A stretch of 64,000 bases of DNA from Thiohalorhabdus sp. Cl-TMA. Lineage in GTDB: Bacteria > Pseudomonadota > Gammaproteobacteria > Thiohalorhabdales > Thiohalorhabdaceae. The translations under genes and the position numbers were made by a program. The stretch lies in NCBI RefSeq assembly GCF_041821045.1, contig NZ_JBGUAW010000003.1, positions 310,001-374,000 on the forward strand, given 5' to 3'. A model generated the notes under the pieces. The model ran no database searches. It saw only the letters and a list, made by a program, of their open reading frames with translations, and had not been told where the DNA came from. This document shows positions 8,904-18,741 of the stretch, one piece after another; the stretch's first letter is position 1; each line of letters begins with the position of its first letter.

Positions 8904-10397
8904 ATGGGAAGTCGCTTACGCTGGATGGTGCTGGCGGTGACAGGGCTGCTTACGGCGGCGCAGGCCGGAGCCCAGTCGGAGGAGGCGTTTCAGGAGTTCA
9001 TGAAGGAGCGGCGGGCCGAATTCCAGCAGTTCCGCTCCGAGCGGGACCGCCAATTCCACAGCTACCTGAAGCGGCAGTGGGAGGAGTTCCGGGCCTTCGC
9101 CGGGGAGGTGGAGGATCCGGCCCCCAAGCCTTCCAAGATTCCCGAGGCGGAGCCCGAGCCGGACAAGCCGCCCGAGCCGGTGGCCGTGCGCACCAAGGAG
9201 CCGGAGCGTACCGAGCCGGCCCCCGAGGAGCCCGCGCCCAGGGAAGAGCCCCCGGCGGTTCCGGCCCCCGAGCCCGAACCGGAGCCGAAGGCGCTTACTC
9301 CGGAGAAGAAGCGGATCAGGCTCTCGGCGCTGGGACACGAGCTGACTGTCGCGGTGCCCGCCGCCTGGGGCAAGATGCGCCTGGAGCGTCGCAGTCCCCA
9401 GGGCGTGGCCAAGTTCTGGAAGGCCTTCGCCCAGGGGCCGTCGGCAAGCCCCGTATTGAAGTCGCTGGCCGACGCCAGCGAGCGCTGGAGCCTGGGGGAC
9501 TGGGGATATCTGCGCCTCGTGCACGACCTCGGCCGTAAGGCCGCCTCCGGCGACGCCGAGAGCCGGCTCCTCGCCTGGGCCCTGTTGCTGGAATCCGGCT
9601 ACGCGGTGCGGGCGGGGCTGGCCAACGGCGAGGTGGCCGTGCTTTTCCGAAGCCGAAACCACCTGTTCGAGACCCCCTATTTCCGCATCGACGGCGAGCG
9701 GTATTACGTCTACGACCCCGACGGTGACCCGGTAACCTCCGGCCTGCGCTCCTACAAGGGCGATTTCCCGGGAAAGGTCCGGGCCGCGGTGGTGGCCAGC
9801 CGCCGGCCGCCGGACGCCGCGCCGGAGGAGGAAGCCCGGGAGCTGACCTTCAAGTACCAGGGCGAGCGCCACCGGGTTCGGGTGCCGGTGAACCCCAATC
9901 TGCTTTCCTACCAGGACTCGCTGCCGCAGCTTTCCCTGGCCAATTACTTCCTCATGGAGCCGCCCGCGGAATTCAGTGAGGGCCTGCGTCGGCAATTGAA
10001 GGCCGAGCTGCAGGGCCTGCCGCCCCGCGAGAAGGTGGAGCTCCTGCTCGCCTTCGTGCAGAAGGCCTTCCAGTACAAGCGGGACCAGGACCAGTTCGGT
10101 GGGGAGAACTACCTCCTCCCCACGGAGACCGCCCATTATTCCCATTCCGACTGCGAGGACCGGGCGGTGCTCTTCTCCTGGCTGGTCCACGACCTGCTCG
10201 GGTACCCGGTGGTGGCCCTGGACTATCCCGGGCACGTGGCCACGGCGGTGGCCCTGCCCGAGGGCGGACAGGGCCGGTACGTGGAATGGAAGGGCAAGCG
10301 CTTCTACGTGGCCGATCCCACCTACGTGAACGCCGGCCTGGGTACCGCCATGCCCCGCTACGCGGATGCTCAGCCCGAGATCCTGCCCGCCTGGTAG
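8904..10397 (+). CDS. Exported transglutaminase-like protein with hendecad repeats
   Basis: The 497-residue protein starts with a signal peptide (MGSRLRWMVLAVTGLL, ending AGAQ). Residues 28-71 are four 11-residue units like those of the preceding transglycosylase. A Pro/Glu-rich linker (about residues 73-132) follows, and the C-terminal half carries a transglutaminase-like cysteine-peptidase fold. Its likely triad is Cys417 in HSDCEDRA, His444 in YPGHVATAV and Asp471 in VADPTY, which are intact. Such domains can act as peptidases or amidases; the substrate is unknown. The ATG at 8904 is preferred (GGGAG upstream); an ATG at 8880 is the alternative. It ends the envelope cluster, 52 bases after the transglycosylase. 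Confidence 0.8.
   Translation: MGSRLRWMVLAVTGLLTAAQAGAQSEEAFQEFMKERRAEFQQFRSERDRQFHSYLKRQWEEFRAFAGEVEDPAPKPSKIPEAEPEPDKPPEPVAVRTKEPERTEPAPEEPAPREEPPAVPAPEPEPEPKALTPEKKRIRLSALGHELTVAVPAAWGKMRLERRSPQGVAKFWKAFAQGPSASPVLKSLADASERWSLGDWGYLRLVHDLGRKAASGDAESRLLAWALLLESGYAVRAGLANGEVAVLFRSRNHLFETPYFRIDGERYYVYDPDGDPVTSGLRSYKGDFPGKVRAAVVASRRPPDAAPEEEARELTFKYQGERHRVRVPVNPNLLSYQDSLPQLSLANYFLMEPPAEFSEGLRRQLKAELQGLPPREKVELLLAFVQKAFQYKRDQDQFGGENYLLPTETAHYSHSDCEDRAVLFSWLVHDLLGYPVVALDYPGHVATAVALPEGGQGRYVEWKGKRFYVADPTYVNAGLGTAMPRYADAQPEILPAW
8985..9116 (+). repeat. Four tandem 11-residue coding repeats, second copy of the module
   Basis: Residues 28-71 read AFQEFMKERRA, EFQQFRSERDR, QFHSYLKRQWE and EFRAFAGEVED. 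The spacing of aromatic residues matches the module at 7748-7879 in the neighbouring gene, although sequence identity is modest. Confidence 0.75.
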
Positions 10398-10601
10398 GCC
10401 GCGTTGACGCCCGGCCGGGGAGGGAGCAAACTGCCGCCCTTCCCAGCGCCGGGGTCGGCCAAGCGGGCCCTCTGCTAGTACAATACGAAACAGCGGCTCC
10501 GGGGCGCTTTTCCATCCGTGCGGCCCCCCATCCGGGAGGGGCGTCCGGGTCGCGGAGCCTCCGAGCCAGTTTCCCGCCCAAGCGATCAAGGATTTAGCCG
10601 G

Positions 10602-11476
<875 letters not shown>

Positions 11477-11480
<4 letters not shown>

Positions 11481-13675
11481 GTGAGGGAGCGAATTCTCTT
11501 CCGTTGCTGCTGGAGATCGGGGTGGAGGAGCTGCCCGCCGGGATGCAAGGCCGACTGGTGGAGCAGCTCAAAACTGACCTGGGGCATGCCCTGACCGAGC
11601 ATCACCTGTTGGGGGCGTTTGATCTGCAGGCGGCCCCGCGGGTTTATTCCACGCCTCGGCGACTGGCGGTCTTCTTCCCTGCCGTGCTCAGCCGGCAATC
11701 TGACCAGGAAGTAGAGCACCGTGGCCCGCCCGTCTCCGCGGCCTTCGACGACGCCGGCAATCCCACCAAGGCCGCCACCGGCTTCGCCGGCCGCTTCGGC
11801 GTGGGGGCCGAGGCCCTGGAACGTCGCGCCACCGACGGCGGCGAGTACCTGTATTATACCGAGCACCAGGCCGGCCGCGCGGCCATGAAGGTGCTCGCCG
11901 AGGTCCTGCCGCAGGTGATCGATTCCCTGCCGGTTCCCAAGCGCATGCGCTGGGGCGACCTGGAGTGGGGCTTCGCCAGGCCCATCCATTGCCTGCTGGC
12001 CCTGTTTGGCGAGGATGTGGTGCCCTTCGAGGTGGGAGGAATCAGCAGCGACCGCTTCACTCGGGGCCACCGTTACCACGCCCCGGACCCCGTTCATCTG
12101 GATGCTGCCGATTCCGGGGCCTATACCGGACTGCTGCGCGAGAACTTCGTGGAGGCCCATGCCACCGAGCGCCATCGCCAGATAGAGGCGGAGATCCGCA
12201 ATCAGGCTGACAAGGCAAAGGGGAGGATCCCCGATACCCCGCAGATCACCGACCTGCTCGATGAGGTGACTGGGCTGGTGGAATGGCCGGTGCCCTTCAC
12301 CGGCGGTTTCGGCGAGAAATTCCTGGAGCTGCCCAAGGAGGTGCTGGTCACCTCTATGGAGAAGCACCAGAAGTTCTTTCCCGTGGAGGACGGCGCGGGA
12401 AGCCTCCTGCCCGCCTTCATCGGCGTGGCCAATATCGACTCCAAGGACCCGGAGGCGCTGCGCGCCGGGCACGAGCGGGTGCTTCGGGCCCGGCTGGAGG
12501 ACGCGCGCTTCTTCTGGGAGGAGGACCGCAAGCGGCCCCTGGCCGATCGGGTGGATGCGCTGAAGCACGTGGTCTTCCAGGCCAAGCTGGGCACCTTGTT
12601 CGACAAGGCGGAGCGACTGGCCGTTTTGGCGCCGGCCATGGCGGAGGCCTTCGACCCCTCCGTGGCCAGCCTGGCGGAGCGGGCCGGCTGGCTGGCCAAG
12701 GCGGACCTCCTCACCGACATGGTGGACGAGTTCGACACCCTCCAGGGAATCATGGGCGGCTACTACGCCACGGGCGACGGTGAGGATCCCCAGGTTGCCG
12801 CGGCGCTGGCCGAGCAGTACCGGCCCGGGCACGCCCGGGATGTCCTCCCGGAGACGGGAACCGGCACGGCGCTTGCCCTGGCGGACCGGCTCGACACCAT
12901 GGTGGGCTGCTTCGGTGTCGGCCTGGAGCCCACCGGCACCAAGGATCCCTTCGCCCTGCGCCGCGCCGCCATCGGCATCCAGCGCATGGCCATCGAGAAG
13001 GGCATCCATCTGGACCTGCCGGATCTGCTGGCGCGTGCCTACCGCGCTTACGGCGATCGCCTGGAGCGGGACGCCGGCGAGACCGTGGACGCGGTGATCG
13101 ATTTCCTAAACGACCGCCTCGAGCCCATGTACACGGAGGCCGCCGGTCAGCCGGTGAACCGGGACGTGGTGGCCGGTGCCGAGCAGGTGGCGGGGCAGCA
13201 GGGCACCGGCGCGGTGGCCGGTCCGGACCGCAACCAGGTGAGCGCGGTTCTCAGCCTCCGGCCCACCGACCCCTATGATGCCCACCTGCGCCTGCGGGGC
13301 CTGCTGGCCCTGCTGTCGCATCCCAACGCCGACTCACTGATCGCCGCCAACAAGCGGATTGGAAACATCCTGCGCAAGGCCGAGGAGTCGGTCCCGGCGG
13401 GCTATGACGGGGAGGCCCTGAGCGAGGCGGAGGAGCGGGCCCTGGCGGCGGCCTTCGAGGAGGTGCGGCCGCGCTTCCAGGCCGCCGTGCAGGCCGGAGA
13501 CTATACAGCGGCGCTGTTGGCCCTCGCCGAGCTGCGCGAGCCCGCCGACCGCTTCTTCGACGCCGTGCTGGTGATGGCGGAGGACGACGCCGTGCGGCGC
13601 AACCGGCTGGCGCTGCTGCAGACCATCCACGCCGCCTTCCTCCAGGTGGCGGACCTCTCCAAGCTGCCCGGGTAG
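11477..13675 (+). CDS. glyS: Glycyl-tRNA synthetase beta subunit
   Basis: The 732-residue beta subunit binds tRNA-Gly and is needed for aminoacylation with GlyQ. It begins [16 protein letters not shown], contains [20 protein letters not shown] and [15 protein letters not shown], and has the C-terminal DALR-like anticodon-binding region ending [13 protein letters not shown] roughly 40-residue stretch near residues 560-590 (around [14 protein letters not shown]) is richer in Gly, Ala and Gln than expected and may be a lineage insertion. The start at 11477 overlaps the glyQ stop by four bases, indicating translational coupling. The gmhB start follows the stop after five bases. Confidence 0.97.
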
Positions 13676-13680
13676 CCCCG

Positions 13681-14253
13681 ATGACGGAGCGAGCCCTGCC
13701 CCGGGTGGTCCTGCTCGACCGCGACGGCGTGCTCAACGAGGACCGGACCGACTACGTGAAATCGGTGGCGGAATGGGTGTGGCTACCCGGCGCCCGGGAA
13801 GCCGTGGCCCGGCTCCATGCCGCCGGTATCCGGGTGGCGGTGCTCACCAATCAGTCCTGCGTGAACAAGGGCATCGTGGCGCTGGAGACCCTGGAGGCGG
13901 TGCATCGGCGCATGCACGGCGAGGCCGAGACGGCGGGCGGCCGCATCAGCGCGGTCTTCCACTGTCCCCACGTGGACGCCGATGCCTGCGACTGCCGCAA
14001 GCCGCTGCCGGGGATGATCCACCAAGCGGCCGCCCATTTCGGCGTGGATGCGCGAGAGATTCCCTTCGTCGGTGATGCCGGGCGGGACCTGGAAGCCGCC
14101 GCGGCGGCCGGTGCCCGTCCGGTCCTGGTGCGCACCGGCAAGGGGCGCGACACCGAGCAGGGGGCCTTGCCCCCGGGTACGCTCGTCTTCGATGATCTGC
14201 CCGCCTACACGGAGGCCCTGCTGGATTCGTCGCGGGAGGAGCCAGCGTGCTGA
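13681..14253 (+). CDS. gmhB: D-glycero-beta-D-manno-heptose-1,7-bisphosphate 7-phosphatase
   Basis: GmhB removes the 7-phosphate from heptose bisphosphate during synthesis of ADP-heptose for the LPS inner core. The 190-residue protein is a HAD phosphatase with the nucleophile motif LLDRDGVLNED (Asp13, Asp15), the TNQS loop and the zinc-binding CPHVDADACDCRKPLPGM segment typical of this enzyme, followed by VGDAGRDLEAA. It follows glyS after five bases and overlaps the acyltransferase start, so it belongs to a glyQ-glyS-gmhB-plsC transcription unit, an arrangement common in Gammaproteobacteria. Its product would feed the same pathway as the LPS genes near 39-41 kb. Confidence 0.95.
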   Translation: MTERALPRVVLLDRDGVLNEDRTDYVKSVAEWVWLPGAREAVARLHAAGIRVAVLTNQSCVNKGIVALETLEAVHRRMHGEAETAGGRISAVFHCPHVDADACDCRKPLPGMIHQAAAHFGVDAREIPFVGDAGRDLEAAAAAGARPVLVRTGKGRDTEQGALPPGTLVFDDLPAYTEALLDSSREEPAC

Positions 14254-14996
14254 CGGCCGTGCGCTCCATTCTCTTCTACCTGGGCATGGGGACGCTGACG
14301 CCGCTGTTCGCCCTGCCGCTGCTGGCATCCCGGCCGCTGCCCTTCGCCGTGCGCGAGTCCATCGCCCGGGGGTGGTGCCTGGCGGTGCTCGCATGGCTGC
14401 GATTCACCTGCGGGCTCCGGCATCGTGTGGAGGGGCTGGAGAATTTGCCGGATCACCCGGCGGTCATCCTCTCCAAGCACCAGTCCGCCTGGGAGACCAT
14501 CGCCTTCCGAACCCTGTTTCCGGCCCACCTTTCCTGGGTGCTGAAGAAGGACTTGTTCCGCATCCCCTTCTTCGGTTGGTCCCTGTTGGCGCTGGAAGAG
14601 ATTGGCATCGACCGCGCCTCGGGCCGGGAGGCCCTGCGGCAGGTGGAGGAAAAGGGTACGGCCCACCTCCGGTCGGGACGATGGGTGGTGGTATTCCCCG
14701 AAGGAACCCGGGTGGCGGTCGGGGAGACCGGCAAGTACGCCCAGGGAGGCGCACGCCTGGCGGTGGCGGCGGGCGCCCCCGTGGTGCCCGTGGCACTGAA
14801 CTCCGGTAGCTTCTGGGGACGGGAGAGCTGGCGCAAGCGGCCCGGGACCATCACGGTGCGCATCGGTCCCGCCTTCGATCCGGAGGGCTACTCCGCCGCG
14901 GGGCTGAATCGGGCCGTGCGCGACTGGATCGAGGCCCAGATGCCGGAGCTGGAGGAGCGGCCGGAGCCGGCGCGGGAGCCCGTGTCGCCCGCCTGA
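14247..14996 (+). CDS. PlsC-family lysophospholipid acyltransferase
   Basis: The 249-residue membrane-associated enzyme probably acylates 1-acylglycerol-3-phosphate to phosphatidic acid. Two hydrophobic N-terminal segments precede the acyltransferase motif I, here SKHQSAWET, in which the usual Asp of HxxxxD is Glu; this variant is common in one proteobacterial subgroup. Motif III appears as FPEGTR and motif IV as VVPVALNSG. The GTG start at 14247 overlaps the gmhB stop (GTGCTGA), implying translational coupling. The C-terminal tail is Glu/Pro-rich. Because several PlsC paralogs usually exist in such genomes, assignment as the essential enzyme is not certain, and no symbol is given. Confidence 0.9.
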   Translation: MLTAVRSILFYLGMGTLTPLFALPLLASRPLPFAVRESIARGWCLAVLAWLRFTCGLRHRVEGLENLPDHPAVILSKHQSAWETIAFRTLFPAHLSWVLKKDLFRIPFFGWSLLALEEIGIDRASGREALRQVEEKGTAHLRSGRWVVVFPEGTRVAVGETGKYAQGGARLAVAAGAPVVPVALNSGSFWGRESWRKRPGTITVRIGPAFDPEGYSAAGLNRAVRDWIEAQMPELEERPEPAREPVSPA

Positions 14997-15108
14997 GCGC
15001 GTGCCGCTTCCCTGGGGCCCGGGTGATGGGGCATTCTGGCCCGAATCCGACCATGTGCCGGCGTACGGATCCCGTCCCGCCGGCCGCCAGAAGGCAGTAG
15101 CCCGGACC

Positions 15109-16272
15109 ATGCTCCACATCGAATTCGGTGATAGCGTTGCCACCTTCCCGACCGCCGAATGGGATGCGCTGGCCGGCTCCGATCCCTTCCTTGCCCATGC
15201 CTTCCTCCGCGCCCTGGAGACTACCGGCTGCGTCGGTCCGGGCACCGGCTGGCATCCCGTGCCGCTCGGCGTGCGGGACGACGGCGGTGCGCTGATGGGG
15301 GCCGCGCCCCTGTACCTGAAGGATCACTCCTTCGGCGAGTACGTGTTCGATTGGGGCTGGGCCGGAGCGGCGGAACGGGCGGGCCTGGACTATTACCCCA
15401 AGCTGGTGGCGGCGGTGCCTTTCTCCCCGGTAACCGGCGCGCGGATGCTGGTGGCCGACCACGCCGATGCCGGAGCCGTGCGGGAGCGGCTCATGGCCGG
15501 CGCCATGGAGCTCGCCGAGCGCTACCGGTGCGGGGCGGTTCAGTGGCTCTTCCCCCGCCGGTCGGATCTGGGGCCGCTGGAGGAGGCGGGCTACCTGGGA
15601 CGCCGCGATGTGCAGTTCCACTGGTACAACCGCGGCTACGCCGATTTCGAGGATTTTCTCGGGGAATTCTCCTCCTCCAAGCGCAAGCAGGCGCGCAAGG
15701 AGCGCCGGCGGGCGGAGGAAACTGGCCTGGAGATCGCCGTCCGCCAGGGCGGCGAGGTGTCTCCCGAGGAGTGGGCGGCCTTCCACGAAGGCTACATGGT
15801 CACCACCGAGATGCGCGGCGCGCCCGCCTACCTGAACCGGGCGTTCTTCGAGGAGCTGGGCCGTTTGCTCGGCGACCGGGTCGTACTGGTGGGCGCCTAC
15901 CGGGAGGGCGCGCTCGTGGCGGGCGCCCTGAACCTGCGCTCGGACACGGCGCTGTACGGCCGCTACTGGAGCGCGCTGGAGGAGCACGATTTCCTCCACT
16001 TCGAGGTGTGCTTCTACCGGGGCATCGATTACGCCATAGAGCACGGCCTGGAACGGTTCGAGGGCGGCGCCCAGGGCGAGCACAAGGTCAAGCGCGGTTT
16101 CGTGCCCACCATCACCGCCAGCGCCCACTGGGTGGACCATCCCGGCCTGCGGAACGCGGTCTCGGAATTCCTGGAGCGGGAGACGCCGCAGGTCCGCGCC
16201 TATGCCAAGCAGGCGGCGGGGCACCTGCCCTTCAAGGAGGGGCGCAATCCGGGGGTGATGGAAGGACCCTAG
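15109..16272 (+). CDS. FemAB-like GNAT-fold protein (DUF482)
   Basis: The 387-residue protein matches the FemAB-like/DUF482 group, a double-GNAT fold related to peptidyl transferases that add residues to peptidoglycan precursors; the bacterial function of this group is not settled. Recognisable features are the opening SDPFLAHAFLRALETTGC, the lysine/arginine-rich SSKRKQARKERR stretch, TTEMRGAPAYLNRAFFEEL and the C-terminal YRGIDYAIEHGLERFEGGAQ with EHKVKRGF. An in-frame ATG at 15001 would extend it by 36 residues with no family similarity, so 15109 is chosen. It follows the acyltransferase by 112 bases on the same strand. No signal peptide is evident. Confidence 0.85.
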   Translation: MLHIEFGDSVATFPTAEWDALAGSDPFLAHAFLRALETTGCVGPGTGWHPVPLGVRDDGGALMGAAPLYLKDHSFGEYVFDWGWAGAAERAGLDYYPKLVAAVPFSPVTGARMLVADHADAGAVRERLMAGAMELAERYRCGAVQWLFPRRSDLGPLEEAGYLGRRDVQFHWYNRGYADFEDFLGEFSSSKRKQARKERRRAEETGLEIAVRQGGEVSPEEWAAFHEGYMVTTEMRGAPAYLNRAFFEELGRLLGDRVVLVGAYREGALVAGALNLRSDTALYGRYWSALEEHDFLHFEVCFYRGIDYAIEHGLERFEGGAQGEHKVKRGFVPTITASAHWVDHPGLRNAVSEFLERETPQVRAYAKQAAGHLPFKEGRNPGVMEGP

Positions 16273-16290
16273 GAAGACGGCGAAGACAAG

Positions 16291-16456
16291 AGAACGCCAA
16301 GAAGCCAAAAAGCGCCAAGGATCGCCAAGAAAACAAGAACTGCTCTAGCAGGAGTCAGTGGCTTTCCAGGGCCGGGGCTGGTGAGCCCGCTTAGCCGGCG
16401 AGCGCAAAGGCATTCCAATCGTTCTCCTAGGGCTCTTGGCGCCTTGGCGTTCCGCC
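16291..16456. repeat. Long-range inverted repeat of the AACGCCAAG family, copy 2
   Basis: The convergent gap between the FemAB-like and TraB-family genes has a left arm (about 16291-16334) built of AACGCCAAGAAGCC, AGCGCCAAGG and ATCGCCAAGA, and a right arm (about 16431-16456) reading GGCTCTTGGCGCCTTGGCG. The arms are inverted and about 95 bases apart. The rest of the gap shows no gene. Confidence 0.7.
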
Positions 16457-16459
16457 TTC

Positions 16460-17695
16460 CTATCCTACGAGCTGGCCCAGGATGCGGAAGCCGGCCAGAT
16501 AGGTGCCGGCCGCGGAGCCGAGCGTGGACAGCACGAATACCAGGAGGATGCGCGCCACGCGGTTGTGCCACCAGCCGCGCAGGCGGGTAACCTCGGTCCG
16601 CAGGCTGGTGAAATCGGCGACCCGCGGCCGGCGCAGGCCGGTCTCGATGGCGGCCACCACCATACCGGCGCCCACGGTGGGATTGAGGGAGGTGATGGGG
16701 GCGGCCAGGAAGGCGCCCAGGATGGTCAGGATATGGGCGCCGCCCAGGGCGGCGCCCAGGGCGCTCAGGCCGCCGTTGATGACCACCCATTCGCTCACCA
16801 GCCGCAGGCCCAGCTCCGGGCTGCGCTGGAAGCCGATGATGAAGCCGGCCACCACGGCGGCCACCACCGCCCACGGGATGGCCCGCAGCCAGCGTTTGCG
16901 GGGCGGCAGGCGGTCCAGCTCGGCGATCTCCGCGGCGGGATCGTGCTCGGCGGGACCTTCCAGGCGCTGGGCCATGCCGTTCAGGTGGCCGGCGCCGATC
17001 ACCACCAGCACGTGGCGGGGGCCGGCCTCGCCGATCTCCTGGCGCAGCCGGGCTACCATGTAGCGATCGCGCTCCCGTACCAGATGGTCGTAGAGAACCG
17101 GGGAATGCTCGGCGAACTCGCCGAAGGTGCTTTCCAGCCAATCCCCTTCCTTGAGCCGCTCGATCTCCTCCTCGGTGACCTTGTCCCGGCTCAGGAAGCT
17201 GGTCATTAAACCGCCGATCAGGGTCATGCGCTGGATCCAGGGGACGCCCCAGAGCAGGCGCTTGAGGGTGATGCCGACCTCCCGGTCCACGCACCAGAGG
17301 GGCAGATCCGCCCCCTCGGCGGCCTTGATGGCGGAGCGCATCTCCGCGCCCGGACTGACGCCGAGCTGGTCCGCAAGGCGCTGCTGATAGGCCGTGAGCG
17401 CCAGATGGGAGGCCAGCATGCCGGCCCGGCCCTCGCGGATGACGCGGAATAGGTCCATCTCGCCCCAGGCATCGGGCTGGGTCAGGGTTCGGTACCGGGA
17501 CGGGCACAGCTCCACGGCCACCGCGTCGTAGTGCCCGCTCTGGACCTGATCGGTGACTTCCTGGGCGCTGGCCTTGGATACGTGGGCGGTGCCCAGCAGC
17601 GTAATGCGGGCTTCACCCAGCTGGATGGTCCGGGTTGGTCCTTCAGTGGGAATGGCCGCGGCCTCCTGGGGGGACGATTGGGTAGCCTGATCCAT
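16460..17695 (-). CDS. TraB/PrgY-family membrane protein
   Basis: The 411-residue protein belongs to the TraB family, whose enterococcal members (PrgY, TraB) limit pheromone activity and which is distantly related to EreA/GumN-like hydrolases. The N-terminal domain has the family GTAHVSKASAQEV motif near residue 34, AVELCPSRYR near 60, and the second conserved GAGHLNGM near residue 241. The C-terminal third has four or so hydrophobic segments, so the protein is anchored in the membrane by its tail. ATG at 17695 is the only sensible start but lacks a clear Shine-Dalgarno sequence; the upstream region is AT-rich. It is divergent from the ABC transporter. Its substrate here is unknown. Confidence 0.88.
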   Translation of the reverse strand: MDQATQSSPQEAAAIPTEGPTRTIQLGEARITLLGTAHVSKASAQEVTDQVQSGHYDAVAVELCPSRYRTLTQPDAWGEMDLFRVIREGRAGMLASHLALTAYQQRLADQLGVSPGAEMRSAIKAAEGADLPLWCVDREVGITLKRLLWGVPWIQRMTLIGGLMTSFLSRDKVTEEEIERLKEGDWLESTFGEFAEHSPVLYDHLVRERDRYMVARLRQEIGEAGPRHVLVVIGAGHLNGMAQRLEGPAEHDPAAEIAELDRLPPRKRWLRAIPWAVVAAVVAGFIIGFQRSPELGLRLVSEWVVINGGLSALGAALGGAHILTILGAFLAAPITSLNPTVGAGMVVAAIETGLRRPRVADFTSLRTEVTRLRGWWHNRVARILLVFVLSTLGSAAGTYLAGFRILGQLVG

Positions 17696-17760
17696 TTAAA
17701 GAATTTCTTTTTGCGGGACCTTGATGCAATGGTACCGGAGGCCAAGGAGTTCGCCTAACC

Positions 17761-18741
17761 ATGTCGCGCAAGCGGAGCGAATTCGAAGCCCGGTCGGGTG
17801 CCCCGGGAGGCACCTCCCCGCCACCCGCGGCAACGGTCATCCGGGCGCGCGGCCTGACCAAGCGCTTCGCCGGGGCGGCCCCCGTGGTGGACGGCATCGA
17901 CCTGGAGGTCCGGCGCGGCGAGTGCTTCGGGCTGCTGGGGCCCAACGGCGCGGGCAAGAGCACCACCATCCGCATGATCCTGGGTCTGTCGCCGTTTACG
18001 GCCGGGGAGCTGACCGTACTAGGACAGCCGGTTCCGGAGGCGGTTCGCCGGATTCGGGCCCGCTGTGGCGTCGTACCCCAGCACGACAATCTCGACATCG
18101 ATCTGACCGTGGCCGCCAACCTGGAGGTCTACGGCCGGTATTTCGGCGTGGGCCGCCGGGAGGTGCGGGAGCGCATGGACCGGCTGCTGGCGGTCTTCCA
18201 GCTGGATAAACGCAAGCACGCACCCATCGAGGCCCTTTCCGGAGGCATGAAGCGGCGCCTCGCCATCGCCCGGGCGCTCATCAACGACCCCGAGCTCGTC
18301 GTCCTCGACGAGCCCACCACCGGCCTGGATCCGCAGGCGCGTCGCAATGCCTGGCAGCGCCTCCGCCAGCTCAAGGGCGAGGGCCGGACCCTCCTCCTCA
18401 CCACCCATTACATGGAAGAGGCGGCGCGGCTGTGCGACCGGCTGGTGGTCATGGACCGGGGCCGCATCCTGGACCTGGGCGCTCCGGGGGAGCTGGTGGC
18501 CCGCAACGTGGAGCCGCAGGTGGTGGAGGTGCCCCTGGAGCAGGAGTCCCTGCCGGATCTGGCGCGGTCCCTGGATTACCGGCTGGTGACGGCGGGGGAT
18601 ACGGCCTACTTCTACACCCACGACGCCGCGCCGGTGCTCGAGCATCTGCACGCCGCGGGCAGCACCACCCACTTCCACCGCCCCGCCAACCTGGAAGATG
18701 TCTTTCTCCGGTTGACGGGGCACGAGCTGCAGGAGGCCTGA
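17761..18741 (+). CDS. ABC transporter ATP-binding protein, NodI-type
   Basis: This 326-residue ATPase should energise an ABC-2 type exporter with the next gene. It has Walker A GPNGAGKST (residues 60-68), the signature ALSGGMKRRLAIARAL, Walker B LVVLDEPTTGLDPQARR and the TTHYMEEAARLCD switch. The TGLDPQAR and GGMKRRL forms are those of the NodI/daunorubicin-exporter subgroup. The C-terminal region (about residues 245-326) resembles the regulatory tail of that subgroup. An unusual, low-complexity 25-residue N-terminal extension precedes the ATPase domain. AAGGAG lies 11 bases before the ATG. The permease start follows the stop immediately. The exported substrate cannot be read from the sequence. 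Confidence 0.92.
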   Translation: MSRKRSEFEARSGAPGGTSPPPAATVIRARGLTKRFAGAAPVVDGIDLEVRRGECFGLLGPNGAGKSTTIRMILGLSPFTAGELTVLGQPVPEAVRRIRARCGVVPQHDNLDIDLTVAANLEVYGRYFGVGRREVRERMDRLLAVFQLDKRKHAPIEALSGGMKRRLAIARALINDPELVVLDEPTTGLDPQARRNAWQRLRQLKGEGRTLLLTTHYMEEAARLCDRLVVMDRGRILDLGAPGELVARNVEPQVVEVPLEQESLPDLARSLDYRLVTAGDTAYFYTHDAAPVLEHLHAAGSTTHFHRPANLEDVFLRLTGHELQEA

